Virus record (IMG/VR): IMGVR_UViG_3300032278_003247
Location: 1 to 23,937 of that record
Source of the DNA: a virus
Strand: one strand, 5' to 3'
Length of the DNA: 23,937 nucleotides
The notes under the pieces were generated by a model, which saw only the letters and a list, made by a program, of their open reading frames with translations, was not told where the DNA came from and did no database searches. Below are positions 15,463 through 22,186 of this stretch, piece after piece. Position numbers and translations under genes: made by a program. Within the stretch, counting starts at the first letter, position 1, and each line of letters starts with the position of its first letter.

Positions 15463-15787
15463 TCGCCTCTGACCCGTTCGCGGCCATCTGTTCGTTCGTC
15501 TTCCGCACCATCACTGCTTCGATGATGGGCAGCAGTTCAGCTGCGGCCGTCGCCGGGATGCCCAGCGCCGCCGCCAGCCTAAGCGCGGCATTCAGATCCC
15601 AGCCGATCACCGCGCCCGGCAGCACCCGCAGCTGGCCGCCAAGCCGCCCGACCAGATCCCAGACCTGCCAGCCCTCGAAGGTCAGTGGCTGGTTTTGCCG
15701 CGTCGGGCAGTCTTCGCAGGCTTGCGTGCAGGCTGCGCAGTAGCTGTCGCCCCCACCGAAGGACCATTCGGCGAGGGCGCGGAGACG
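15452..15787 (-). CDS. Frameshift extension of the tail assembly chaperone (gpGT-like product)
   Basis: A 111-codon open frame, -1 relative to the chaperone gene, running from the slippery site to a TGA at 15454-15452. It has phage-protein-like sequence but no ATG, GTG or TTG at or soon after its beginning, so it must be reached by frameshifting. It opens RLRALAEWSFGGGDSY, then has four cysteines in a C-x2-C-x3-C-x2-C array (YCAACTQACEDCP), then FEGWQVWDLVGRLGGQL and a helical end with AVMVRKTNEQM. Joined to residues 1-115 of the chaperone it makes a 226-residue protein. By analogy with lambda gpG/gpGT, the extended form would bind tail tube subunits or the tape measure. The paired cysteines suggest a small zinc site. 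It overlaps vapC by 11 bases. Confidence 0.8.
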   Translation of the reverse strand, partial: RLRALAEWSFGGGDSYCAACTQACEDCPTRQNQPLTFEGWQVWDLVGRLGGQLRVLPGAVIGWDLNAALRLAAALGIPATAAAELLPIIEAVMVRKTNEQMAANGSEAISF

Positions 15788-16131
15788 TTTTTTTCCTGTT
15801 CCAGCAGCAGGCCCTTCGAGACATAGACCAACTGGAACGCCTCGAAGATCGGCCAGATATCCAGCAGCGCATCGATGGCTTCCGGGCTGGGTGCGATGAC
15901 CTTGCCATCGACATCGCCGACACCCTCCCAGTCTAGCACCGCCCGGCGGGCCAGCGCCTTGGCGAAGACCAGCGCCCGTTCTTCATCGCTGGTCGTGTCC
16001 GGCACTGCCTCGACATCCTGATCGCTGCGGGTGGCCACCATCAGCGCGGTGGTGAGCGGTCGAAGCTTAACCCGGACGCCAGGCGCCAGATCGTGCCAAC
16101 GCGGTTCATTGTTCAGGTCGAGAGTCAGCAT
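15682..16131 (-). CDS. Tail assembly chaperone (gpG-like)
   Basis: This 149-residue protein begins MLTLDLNNEP and has an acidic, helical core with ALVFAKALARRAVLDWEGV, ALLDIWPIFEAFQLVYVSKG and then a basic, Ala/Pro-rich tail. The core is the pattern of phage tail assembly chaperones encoded between the tube and tape-measure genes. Those proteins coat the tape measure before tube polymerisation. The basic tail after residue ~116 is low in complexity, as expected where the -1 frame rather than this frame carries the conserved protein. It follows the tube gene by four bases. The vapBC insertion separates it from the tape measure gene. Confidence 0.78.
   Translation of the reverse strand: MLTLDLNNEPRWHDLAPGVRVKLRPLTTALMVATRSDQDVEAVPDTTSDEERALVFAKALARRAVLDWEGVGDVDGKVIAPSPEAIDALLDIWPIFEAFQLVYVSKGLLLEQEKNVSAPSPNGPSVGATATAQPARKPAKTARRGKTSH
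15752..15793 (-). promoter_or_regulatory. Programmed -1 ribosomal frameshift signal
   Basis: The chaperone codons GAA AAA AAC contain the canonical heptamer A_AAA_AAC (15793-15787). Eleven bases later a stem-loop can form: CTCGCCGAA (15775-15767) pairs with TTCGGTGGG (15760-15752) in nine pairs, two of them G-U, around a six-base loop. The -1 frame is open for 111 codons with recognisable protein character and lacks a start codon. Slippery heptamer, downstream structure, start-less second frame and gene position between tube and tape measure all agree with the lambda G-GT system. Confidence 0.82.
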
Positions 16132-16135
16132 GGTT

Positions 16136-17074
16136 TCAATATTCCTCGCGGTCGTTGATCAGGGTGGCAGTGCACATGCGGCCCAGCGCGCCGTCGCGCG
16201 CGGCCTGCCAGTCGAAGGTGGCCTGAACGCCCTGCGGCCCGGAAATCTCGATCCGGGGGCGCGGCAGATAGACGGCATGAACGGTGAAGATGAAACTCTC
16301 GCCAGAGGGCAGGGCATAGGAGAAGTCCAGCGCGCAAGGATCCCCGTCCATGGCCTGTGTGACCAGCGTGCTGTCCGAGAACCGGACCTCGATGGAGCCG
16401 GTCAGGGCCGCGATGGACGGGTCTGCGCCATCGATGCGGCCATCGGCGCGGATGGTCTCGATCCGGTCGAGATTGTTGGCATAGCTGATCTGGGCCGAGA
16501 CCACATTGCCCAGCGCCACGCCGTTGCGGGTGATCGATCCGTTGAAATGGCCGAAGCGCTTCAGATCGATGGGGGCGGGCGCGCCAGCGGCGCTGATGGT
16601 GTCGATCGTCTCGCCCTGTGCGACCAGCCGGGCGGTGGCGGTCAGCAGCCCGGAGCGCTGCATCTGCCAGCTGAGCTGGTCCAGCACGCAGCCGGAATAC
16701 GTGGCGTAACGCGGCACCTCGGGCATGCCGGTCTCGATCGAGAGGCTGGGCAAGGACCAGGCGCCCGACCGGAACTCATGTGTCCATGGGCCGGTGCCGG
16801 TGGTGAACGGGTCTCCGAAGGCTGCCTTCAGCCAGAAGCCGAAGGCTTCGGCATCGATGGGCAGGACGATATCGCCATCGGCAGTCACCGCATCCTTGAT
16901 CGGGGCCAGCGGATCACGGCCATAGCCCAACAGTTCGGAGTTCAGCAGCGGTTGCTCCGCGCCAAGCGTCGTGCTGGCGAACGGCATCTTCGTGAAACCG
17001 CCCACCGGCGGCGTCCCATAAACGGTCTCGAACGCCAGCGCCATCTGCGCCCGCGCCCCCTGGGCTCGTGCCAT
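16136..17074 (-). CDS. Major tail tube protein
   Basis: This 312-residue, beta-rich protein matches the phage tail tube family typical of these phages (Phage_tube_2): MALAFETVYGTPP near the start, FWLKAAFGDPFTTGTGPWTHEF (about 79-101), SLSIETGMPEVPRY and a repeated-domain layout with LTGSIEVRFSD in the second half. It polymerises into the tail tube. It lies 25 bases after the tail terminator stop and four bases before the chaperone, the usual order. Confidence 0.88.
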   Translation of the reverse strand: MARAQGARAQMALAFETVYGTPPVGGFTKMPFASTTLGAEQPLLNSELLGYGRDPLAPIKDAVTADGDIVLPIDAEAFGFWLKAAFGDPFTTGTGPWTHEFRSGAWSLPSLSIETGMPEVPRYATYSGCVLDQLSWQMQRSGLLTATARLVAQGETIDTISAAGAPAPIDLKRFGHFNGSITRNGVALGNVVSAQISYANNLDRIETIRADGRIDGADPSIAALTGSIEVRFSDSTLVTQAMDGDPCALDFSYALPSGESFIFTVHAVYLPRPRIEISGPQGVQATFDWQAARDGALGRMCTATLINDREEY

Positions 17075-17099
17075 CGTGTTCTCCTCGATTTTGGGTGAC

Positions 17100-17525
17100 T
17101 CAGCCGAGCGGGTCGGCGGTGGTGTAGTGAAGGACGACCGGGATCACCGCCGCCTTAAGACTGGCCGCCCCCTCGACAGGCAGATCGACCGGGCGCGGTG
17201 CTTCTGCTTCGACCCAGTCGCAAAGCCCGCCAAGCGTTCGGTCGGCGGCGATTGTCGTTCCGATGCTGGCACAGAGGAGGTCGAAGGCGGTGTCACGGTC
17301 GGCGCCCTGAACGACCGCCTCGATTTCGGCGCGGTGCTGGTAGTGATAGCGCATCGGCGACAGCGTGACCTCCGGCTCGCCCGGTTCGCCGTCGCGCAGG
17401 ATCAGCAGGCCGTCATGGGGAGCGCGTTCGGGCACGACGTCACCGCGCAATGCGGTCGCAGGCAATTCTGACAGCCGCGCGTGAAGTGCGGTGAGGATGG
17501 TTTCGCGGGTGGTGGGCATGAGCAT
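17100..17525 (-). CDS. Tail terminator / tail completion protein (gpU-like)
   Basis: From this ATG the protein has about 141 residues. It has the shape of small tail terminators: an N-terminal helix (TRETILTALHARLSEL), RDGEPGEPEVTLSPMRYHYQHRAEIE in the centre, and a C-terminal strand pair. Homologues are often labelled acyl-CoA transferase in databases, which I think is a carried-over error. The frame is open up to 17585, but the upstream part runs into the divergent cassette. ATGs at 17525 and 17519 (MPTTRETI) are the likely starts; no Shine-Dalgarno helps to decide. Its original upstream neighbour in the operon is now 803 bases away because of the plus-strand cassette. Confidence 0.7.
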   Translation of the reverse strand: MLMPTTRETILTALHARLSELPATALRGDVVPERAPHDGLLILRDGEPGEPEVTLSPMRYHYQHRAEIEAVVQGADRDTAFDLLCASIGTTIAADRTLGGLCDWVEAEAPRPVDLPVEGAASLKAAVIPVVLHYTTADPLG

Positions 17526-17551
17526 TTTGTTTTGCGTTGGCAGGAGAGGTT

Positions 17552-17566
17552 GATCCTTCAGGATCT
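17552..17566. repeat. Short inverted repeat upstream of the unknown cargo gene
   Basis: GATCC and GGATC flank TTCA at about 17552-17565, about 40 bases before the ATG of the cargo gene and 27 bases from the tail terminator start on the other strand. It overlaps a TTGATC that could serve as a poor -35 element (17550-17555). It may be an operator for the divergent pair, but a five-base arm is short and could be chance. Confidence 0.25.
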
Positions 17567-17605
17567 GACGGCTTATGTCGCCCAAACAGGTCTACAGGAG
17601 AAAGA

Positions 17606-18301
17606 ATGTCGATTTCGGAACAGCAGCGAGCCGCAGAGCGATATGCGATCGAGGGTGCGGAAATGGACCGCCTGAGTGAAATCGTTGCGATGATTCCAGA
17701 TGTTAAGCCCCGACTGGCCATGCAGGCGTTGCGTCAGGCTATCGAGAAAGGAACCCACGGAGCGGGCGCGTTCGATGATCGTGACCGTAGCCTCGCATGG
17801 CGTGACGGTTGGGTGCAGAAAACATCACCTGTCGGGGCTCGCGTACTGGTGGCTCTGTTCCGGGATGGCAAGATAAAGCAGAATCCTCCACGCTCGCGAG
17901 ATATACTTGGGCTCGAGACATATTCCGCCACTGAAACAGCGTTTAGGAGCAAGGTCACAAAGAAACTTGCCGACTGGGAGGCCAGCGAAGCCCGGTTGGG
18001 TGAAATCGCCGCGAACCCGGATCTGGCTCGACCGGACGAAATCACCGCTGGCCTGATCGATCAGATTTTTCTTCGGCGGCTTGGCTACGGTAAATTCGGC
18101 TCTATGCGCATTGGAGGGCTGGAGTGCCACAAGCAATCTACAGGGGCCTATTTATCGAATAGCGGCAAGACACACTATTCCGGCGAGGTCTATTGCTGGT
18201 GGATCGACGAGGATGGCAACAGGCGGGGACAGGACAAACCTGAAACGCGCCCGAATCGTCGAAACGACCCAGTGCGAAACTGGGGTCTGGGCCGCGAATA
18301 A
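17606..18301 (+). CDS. Unknown 231-residue cargo (moron) protein on the opposite strand
   Basis: I do not recognise this protein. A perfect AGGAG (17596-17600) five bases before the ATG fixes the start, although the frame is open from 17537. Visible character: soluble, no signal peptide or transmembrane helix; a helical, acidic N-terminal 60 residues; a middle block EKGTHGAGAFDDRDRSLAWRD; and a C-terminal part rich in Gly, Tyr and Trp (GKTHYSGEVYCWWIDEDG near 190-207) that looks like a small beta domain, followed by an Arg/Asn-rich tail. Codon use is less GC-biased than in the flanking phage genes. It is divergent from the tail terminator and converges on DUF6441 with a 27-base gap. A lysogenic conversion or exclusion role is only a guess from its placement. 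Confidence 0.75.
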   Translation: MSISEQQRAAERYAIEGAEMDRLSEIVAMIPDVKPRLAMQALRQAIEKGTHGAGAFDDRDRSLAWRDGWVQKTSPVGARVLVALFRDGKIKQNPPRSRDILGLETYSATETAFRSKVTKKLADWEASEARLGEIAANPDLARPDEITAGLIDQIFLRRLGYGKFGSMRIGGLECHKQSTGAYLSNSGKTHYSGEVYCWWIDEDGNRRGQDKPETRPNRRNDPVRNWGLGRE

Positions 18302-18328
18302 TCGTCGGTTTCCTGAGAAAAGGAGGCG

Positions 18329-18961
18329 TTACCCAGCTTTCCGCTCCACCCACTTCCCGACGATCCTCCCCGGCACCGCATCCGCCGCCCTTTCCGCCTC
18401 CCTTGCCAAGTCCAGCCGCTTGGGCAGCCTGACCTGCGGTACCAGAACAAAGATCGGCACGGTGGCCCGCCCGCGCCCGGTCTTGGACCGTGACGCCACC
18501 GCGCGGCCCTTTGTGTTCAACCGCCCCTCGGCCACCAGCAGGCTGGGCCCGGGCCGACGATAGACGAAGCGCAGGTGCAACCCGGTCCGCCTCTCCCATT
18601 CTCCGGGGGTAATGCGCCCGCCGCGCAGGGATTTCCCGGCGGCTTCGGTCGGAATCGCCAGCCAGAACCCGTCCTTGGATCGGATCAGCGGCCCGGCATT
18701 ATGGACGCCGATGATCACTGGGGCCTTGGACCAGACCAGCGCGGTGGCGCTCAGGCTATCTCCGGCCTCGGGATAGGTGGCATTCCGGATCGAATTCGCC
18801 AGCCGCCGCCCCAGTCCGGCGCCGGTGATCTGACCGCGCCATGCGGTTTTCAGCTCTGCGCCCGCGTCGCGCATGGCGCCGGTCGCGGCCTTTTCGCCCG
18901 CCTTGATCTCGGCCTGCATCATGGCGACGAAATCGGGATCGATATCGAGTCGCAGCCTCAT
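18329..18961 (-). CDS. DUF6441 family protein (head-tail or minor tail component)
   Basis: This 210-residue protein begins MRLRLDIDPDFVAMMQAEI and contains WRGQITGAGLGRRLANSIRN, the VHNAGPLIRSKDGFWLAIPTE block and GITPGEWERRTGL-LRFVYRR, the signature of DUF6441. It sits between the gpFII-like connector (ATGA overlap) and the tail terminator, the position of the gpZ/HK97 gp10-like neck and tail-completion proteins. A role at the head-tail joint is therefore likely but inferred from place. It is basic overall. Confidence 0.82.
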   Translation of the reverse strand: MRLRLDIDPDFVAMMQAEIKAGEKAATGAMRDAGAELKTAWRGQITGAGLGRRLANSIRNATYPEAGDSLSATALVWSKAPVIIGVHNAGPLIRSKDGFWLAIPTEAAGKSLRGGRITPGEWERRTGLHLRFVYRRPGPSLLVAEGRLNTKGRAVASRSKTGRGRATVPIFVLVPQVRLPKRLDLAREAERAADAVPGRIVGKWVERKAG

Positions 18962-19272
18962 GCAGGCACCAGTTCCACTGTCCAGATCAGCCGGTCACGG
19001 TCGCGGATGGGCTCGCCCTGAATGGCGAAGCTGTCGGCGCCGACAACGATCAGATCGCCCGGCCGGGGGTCGGGAAGATCGCTGATCCGGATATCGGCGG
19101 ACTGCGTTTCGGACAGGATCCGCGCCGATCCGAATTCGGTGATCCGGCCCGGCGCGCGGCGGATGAGGCGGATCGGGCGTTCCTCCGATGTGCCTCCGGC
19201 GATCCAGACGGCGGAGGTGCCCATGTCGGGATGGCCGAAGATGCGGTCCATTGCAGATGCGAAAGCGTTCAT
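18958..19272 (-). CDS. Head-tail joining protein (gpFII-like)
   Basis: This 104-residue protein starts MNAFASAMDRIFGHPDMG, then a compact beta-rich region (AVWIAGG, IRLIRRAPG, ADIRISDLPDPRPGDLIVV) and ends WTVELVP. Length and pattern fit the lambda FII / phage head-tail attachment family, in which PRPGD begins a conserved turn. It caps the portal side of the head to accept the tail. It lies 11 bases after the capsid gene and overlaps DUF6441 by ATGA. Confidence 0.78.
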   Translation of the reverse strand: MNAFASAMDRIFGHPDMGTSAVWIAGGTSEERPIRLIRRAPGRITEFGSARILSETQSADIRISDLPDPRPGDLIVVGADSFAIQGEPIRDRDRLIWTVELVPA

Positions 19273-19283
19273 CGCGTTGCCGG

Positions 19284-20306
19284 TCAGTTCGAGCTGTGCA
19301 GCCGGATGGCCAGACGCGGCCGCTTGTTGACCGGCAGGATCGAGGCCTCGGTCATCAGATCGATCCAGCGGCCCTTCGGATCGAGATGCTGGCGGGCATA
19401 GAGCGGCAGGCCGATGGTATTGGCGGTTTCCAGAAGGTTCGCGGGACCGCCATAGGTGGTGAACGTGTCCATGGTGCCGGTCGGGAAGGCGATGCCTTCA
19501 TTGGCCGGGACCAGACGCTCCGAGGCCTTGGTCGAGAGGGTGACCGCACCCGCATATTCCTCGAAGAGGATGCCCGCGAAGGGGAAGTTGCGGCGGACAT
19601 CCTGCCGGAGCGGCTGGGCGCCGGTCGCGGCATAGAACTTGTAGGCCTCCTCCGTTTTGGGGTGCGAGATCAGCTTGTCGAAGAATTCGCGGCTGACCAG
19701 CGCGTGGACGCCCGACATGCTTTCGCCCAGCAGATTGTCCTCGACGGCGCGCAGCACCTCGCGGACCTTGCCCTGAATGTTCGTGCCAGCGGTGCCCAGC
19801 ACGAAGTCGACGCTGATCTGGGCGATGCCGAATTCGGTAAAATAGTTGTAGAGTGTGGTCCCGGCGCCGTCCTTCACGATGCCGCGCAGAGCGTTCATTT
19901 CCATATATTCCCGGGTCTGGGCATGTTTGCGGCGCATCAGGGTCAGCTTGCGGGTCATCACCGCGACCAGCGGATCGGCCTCGTCAATTGCGCCGATGGC
20001 CGGAACCCCCTGAATATCGGCGGGCAGGATGACATCGTCATGCGGGATCCAGGGGAGCGCAAAACTGCGCATGGCGCGGCCTTCGCGCGAACCGACGGTC
20101 GCTGGACCGCCCAAAGGGACCGAGGGCAGGAGGTTCAGCACGCCCTCGATCTGTTCGATGATGACGCTGCGCTGGCTGCCCCCCTCGAAGCGGAAGAGGC
20201 CCAGCTCGCCGAGGCGGGTGTAGAGGTTCGGCAGGATATTGATGGCCTGCGTCATCTCGGCCAGCGAATAGCCGCCGGCATCGAAGGGATTGCGGATGAT
20301 GGTCAT
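19284..20306 (-). CDS. Major capsid protein (lambda gpE family)
   Basis: The 340-residue protein matches the lambda E family: N-terminal NPFDAGGYSLAEMTQAINILPN, then HDDVILPADIQGVPAIG, the MRRKHAQTREYMEMNALRG spine helix (about 123-141), LISHPKTEEAYKF and GIAFPTGTMDTF near the C-terminus. Length is close to lambda gpE (341). Together with the decoration protein it forms the icosahedral shell. The ATG has an AAGG seven bases upstream. Two small hairpins lie between the decoration gene and this one. Confidence 0.93.
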   Translation of the reverse strand: MTIIRNPFDAGGYSLAEMTQAINILPNLYTRLGELGLFRFEGGSQRSVIIEQIEGVLNLLPSVPLGGPATVGSREGRAMRSFALPWIPHDDVILPADIQGVPAIGAIDEADPLVAVMTRKLTLMRRKHAQTREYMEMNALRGIVKDGAGTTLYNYFTEFGIAQISVDFVLGTAGTNIQGKVREVLRAVEDNLLGESMSGVHALVSREFFDKLISHPKTEEAYKFYAATGAQPLRQDVRRNFPFAGILFEEYAGAVTLSTKASERLVPANEGIAFPTGTMDTFTTYGGPANLLETANTIGLPLYARQHLDPKGRWIDLMTEASILPVNKRPRLAIRLHSSN

Positions 20307-20351
20307 GGGGAAGCCTTGTCGGGAAGGAGGAAGATAGGATCTTGGTCGGGC

Positions 20352-20384
20352 GGGTCCGTGACCCCCGGGCCGGTTCGCAACCGG
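20352..20384 (-). other. Tandem hairpins between decoration and capsid genes
   Basis: Immediately after the decoration-gene stop the transcript can form a perfect 6-bp hairpin (20384-20379 with 20375-20370, three-base loop), then a perfect 5-bp hairpin (20364-20360 with 20356-20352, three-base loop). Neither has a T run, so they are not standard intrinsic terminators. They could stabilise or delimit the transcript, helping set the high capsid-protein level. Confidence 0.45.
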
Positions 20385-20765
20385 TCAGGCGCTGTCGCGG
20401 ATGACGATGCCCAGAGCGGTCAGCTCGACATGTTTGGCAGCGATCTTGGCCGCGTCATCGACGCTGCCATCGTAGAAGAGGGCGTCGCGCGACAGGATCG
20501 CCGGGCCGCGGGCCAGAAGAATCCCGGTCGCTTCCGCCAGCCTTGTATCGACCGGGTAAAGCAGGATGCCTGCGGCCGTTTCCGCGCCATCGCTGCCGCC
20601 ATGGCTGGCATAGGTGTACTGGCCGCTGGTGGTGATGCGGCCGAGAACCGCCCCGGCGGGGTATTCGGTGCCTTCGGCCAGGGTCACGGTCTCGCGGGTA
20701 TAATTGGGGTTCAGCTCATATTTGAGCGCATCGCCCATCGAGGGCGGCTGGGACAAAACGGGCAT
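20385..20765 (-). CDS. Head decoration protein (gpD-like)
   Basis: This 126-residue protein matches the HDPD family: YELNPNYTRETVTLAEG opening, YPAGAVLGRIT, the AAGILLYPVD motif, and a C-terminal ALGIVIRDSA strand. Lambda gpD is 110 residues. Trimers of such proteins bind the three-fold sites of the expanded capsid and stabilise it. It lies between the scaffold/protease gene (26-base gap) and the capsid gene, the lambda order C-Nu3-D-E. Confidence 0.92.
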   Translation of the reverse strand: MPVLSQPPSMGDALKYELNPNYTRETVTLAEGTEYPAGAVLGRITTSGQYTYASHGGSDGAETAAGILLYPVDTRLAEATGILLARGPAILSRDALFYDGSVDDAAKIAAKHVELTALGIVIRDSA

Positions 20766-20791
20766 CTTGGTCTCCGAAAAAGGTCAGGCGA

Positions 20792-21205
20792 TCAGCGGCT
20801 GGCGCTGTCGGCGGATTTGCGGGCGGCAGCCACGAGCGGGCTCGACTTGTTGGTCGGCGCGGGTGCGCTGGCCAGAATGCCGCTGGCATCGCTTTTGGCC
20901 GCGAGGCTGTCGAGGATCTGGCCGCGCAATGCATCAGGGCTTACGCCGCGCCGCACCGCATCGGCGGCGTCCAGGGCGACGCCCAGCTTTGCCGCCTGCG
21001 CGCAGATCGAGGCCACCTCGGCGGCTTCGGCGCGGATGGCATCGGCATCGCTCTGGGTCGCAGCCGCTGCGGTGACGGGCGCGGGCGGCACTGCCGCCGG
21101 TTCCTGTGCCGTCGACGAGGCGGTTTGCGTCGGCGCGGCGGTTGCATCAGGCGCTGCGGCTTGCGGGTCCGGTGTTTGGGCATCGGCATCCGTCTGATCG
21201 CTCAT
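20792..21205 (-). CDS. Nested scaffold protein from an internal start (Nu3-like)
   Basis: Within the protease gene, codon 328 is an ATG (MSDQTDADAQTPD) preceded at six bases by a perfect AGGAG (21216-21212). Starting there gives a 137-residue, acidic then Ala-rich helical protein identical to the protease C-terminus. This copies the lambda C/Nu3 arrangement, in which the scaffold is translated in-frame from within the protease gene. A second ATG two codons earlier (M326) is less well spaced. Confidence 0.72.
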   Translation of the reverse strand: MSDQTDADAQTPDPQAAAPDATAAPTQTASSTAQEPAAVPPAPVTAAAATQSDADAIRAEAAEVASICAQAAKLGVALDAADAVRRGVSPDALRGQILDSLAAKSDASGILASAPAPTNKSSPLVAAARKSADSASR

Positions 21206-22186
21206 GATCATCTCCTGTTGAGGGTGAGGGTTCGAAAGGGTCTGGGTGGCTGGTGTCCGCCCGATCTGCACAGCCGGGCGGTTCACGCTTTCAGTGAAGG
21301 CGCGGAAGGCGGTGCGGGGATCGGCCACGGCATCGGCGAGACCGGCCTCCACAGCCGCCGCGCCGCGAAAAACTGCCGCTTCGGTGGCCAGCGCCGTGTC
21401 TCTGCTGAGTTTTGCGCCGCGCCCTGCCGCCACCGTTTCCGCGAAGAGGATGCGCAGATCCTCCAGCTCCGCCTGCAGCCGGTCGCGGATGCCCTCGGGC
21501 AGGGCGGCATAGGGATTGCCATCGGCTTTCCGGGCCCCGGCATGGATCAGCGTCACCGCGACGCCCTTTTGGGCCAGCATGCCGGACATGTCGGTATGCA
21601 TGGTGATGACACCGATGCTGCCCGCCGCCCCGGTGCGGGGCAGGGTGATGCGGGTCGCCTGCGAGGCCAGCGCATAGCCCGCCGACAGCGCATGTTCGGC
21701 AAGAAAGGCATGCACCGGTTTGACATCTTGCGCCGCGCGGATGCGGTCGGCGAGATCGAAGGCCCCGGCGACCTCGCCGCCGAAACTGTCGATCTCCAGC
21801 GCGATGCCGCGAATGGCCTTGTCAGAAACCGCCGCGTCGATCTGGTCGGCGAGACCCTCATAGGAGGTCAGGCCCGAACTCTGGCCGATCCAGGCGCCGC
21901 GATGGACCAGCGTTCCGGCAATGGCAATCACCGCCACGCCATCGATGATCGGGAAGGGCGCGTCTGCGTCATTACCATGGCGCTGGGCGAGATCGCCGCC
22001 GATCAGCGAGGCACGGGCCGTCTGCCGCGCGGCCGTCAGATCGGGTTCGGCGACCGCCATGCCGTCAAAGCGAATTTCCTGCCCGGTGATGCGGGGTCCG
22101 AGGCCGGAGAGAAAGGCCAGCGCCTTGGCCGGGGCGATCATCAGCGGCGTGTCGAAGGCGCGCTGGGCGATCTGGGCGTGATGCAT
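20792..22186 (-). CDS. Prohead S49-type protease with C-terminal scaffold domain (lambda gpC-like)
   Basis: This 464-residue protein carries an S49/SppA-like (ClpP-fold) protease domain over ~80-280: EIDSFGGEVAGAFDLAD (131-147), nucleophile S168 in EHALSAGYALAS, oxyanion-side GSIGV (189-193) and probable general base K220 in AGARKADGNPY. The remainder (about 300-464) is Ala/Pro/Gln-rich and helical, as in scaffold proteins, and is also made separately from an internal start. It should cleave scaffold and portal during head maturation. Its ATG shares one base with the portal stop (TGATG), indicating coupled translation. Confidence 0.92.
   Translation of the reverse strand: MHHAQIAQRAFDTPLMIAPAKALAFLSGLGPRITGQEIRFDGMAVAEPDLTAARQTARASLIGGDLAQRHGNDADAPFPIIDGVAVIAIAGTLVHRGAWIGQSSGLTSYEGLADQIDAAVSDKAIRGIALEIDSFGGEVAGAFDLADRIRAAQDVKPVHAFLAEHALSAGYALASQATRITLPRTGAAGSIGVITMHTDMSGMLAQKGVAVTLIHAGARKADGNPYAALPEGIRDRLQAELEDLRILFAETVAAGRGAKLSRDTALATEAAVFRGAAAVEAGLADAVADPRTAFRAFTESVNRPAVQIGRTPATQTLSNPHPQQEMIMSDQTDADAQTPDPQAAAPDATAAPTQTASSTAQEPAAVPPAPVTAAAATQSDADAIRAEAAEVASICAQAAKLGVALDAADAVRRGVSPDALRGQILDSLAAKSDASGILASAPAPTNKSSPLVAAARKSADSASR

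Noticed and set aside
15682-15800. Sequencing error or true frameshift mutation in the chaperone gene
   Set aside because: The A_AAA_AAC heptamer, downstream stem-loop and known family biology explain the two frames better, though a homopolymer error in A7 cannot be fully excluded from sequence alone.
15579-15923. Minus-strand 114-codon frame beginning MSAMSMARSS
   Set aside because: It is in the third frame across the chaperone gene and its sequence is Arg/Ser-rich without protein character; the true second product is in the -1 frame ending at 15452.
17526-17585. Upstream extension of the tail terminator gene to an ATG at 17585
   Set aside because: The added residues lack family similarity and run into the divergent cargo region; MPTTRETI is the likely native N-terminus.
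20366-20384. T-arm-like GGTTCGCAACC suggesting a tRNA
   Set aside because: No acceptor, D or anticodon arms fit around it; it is part of a simple hairpin after the decoration gene.
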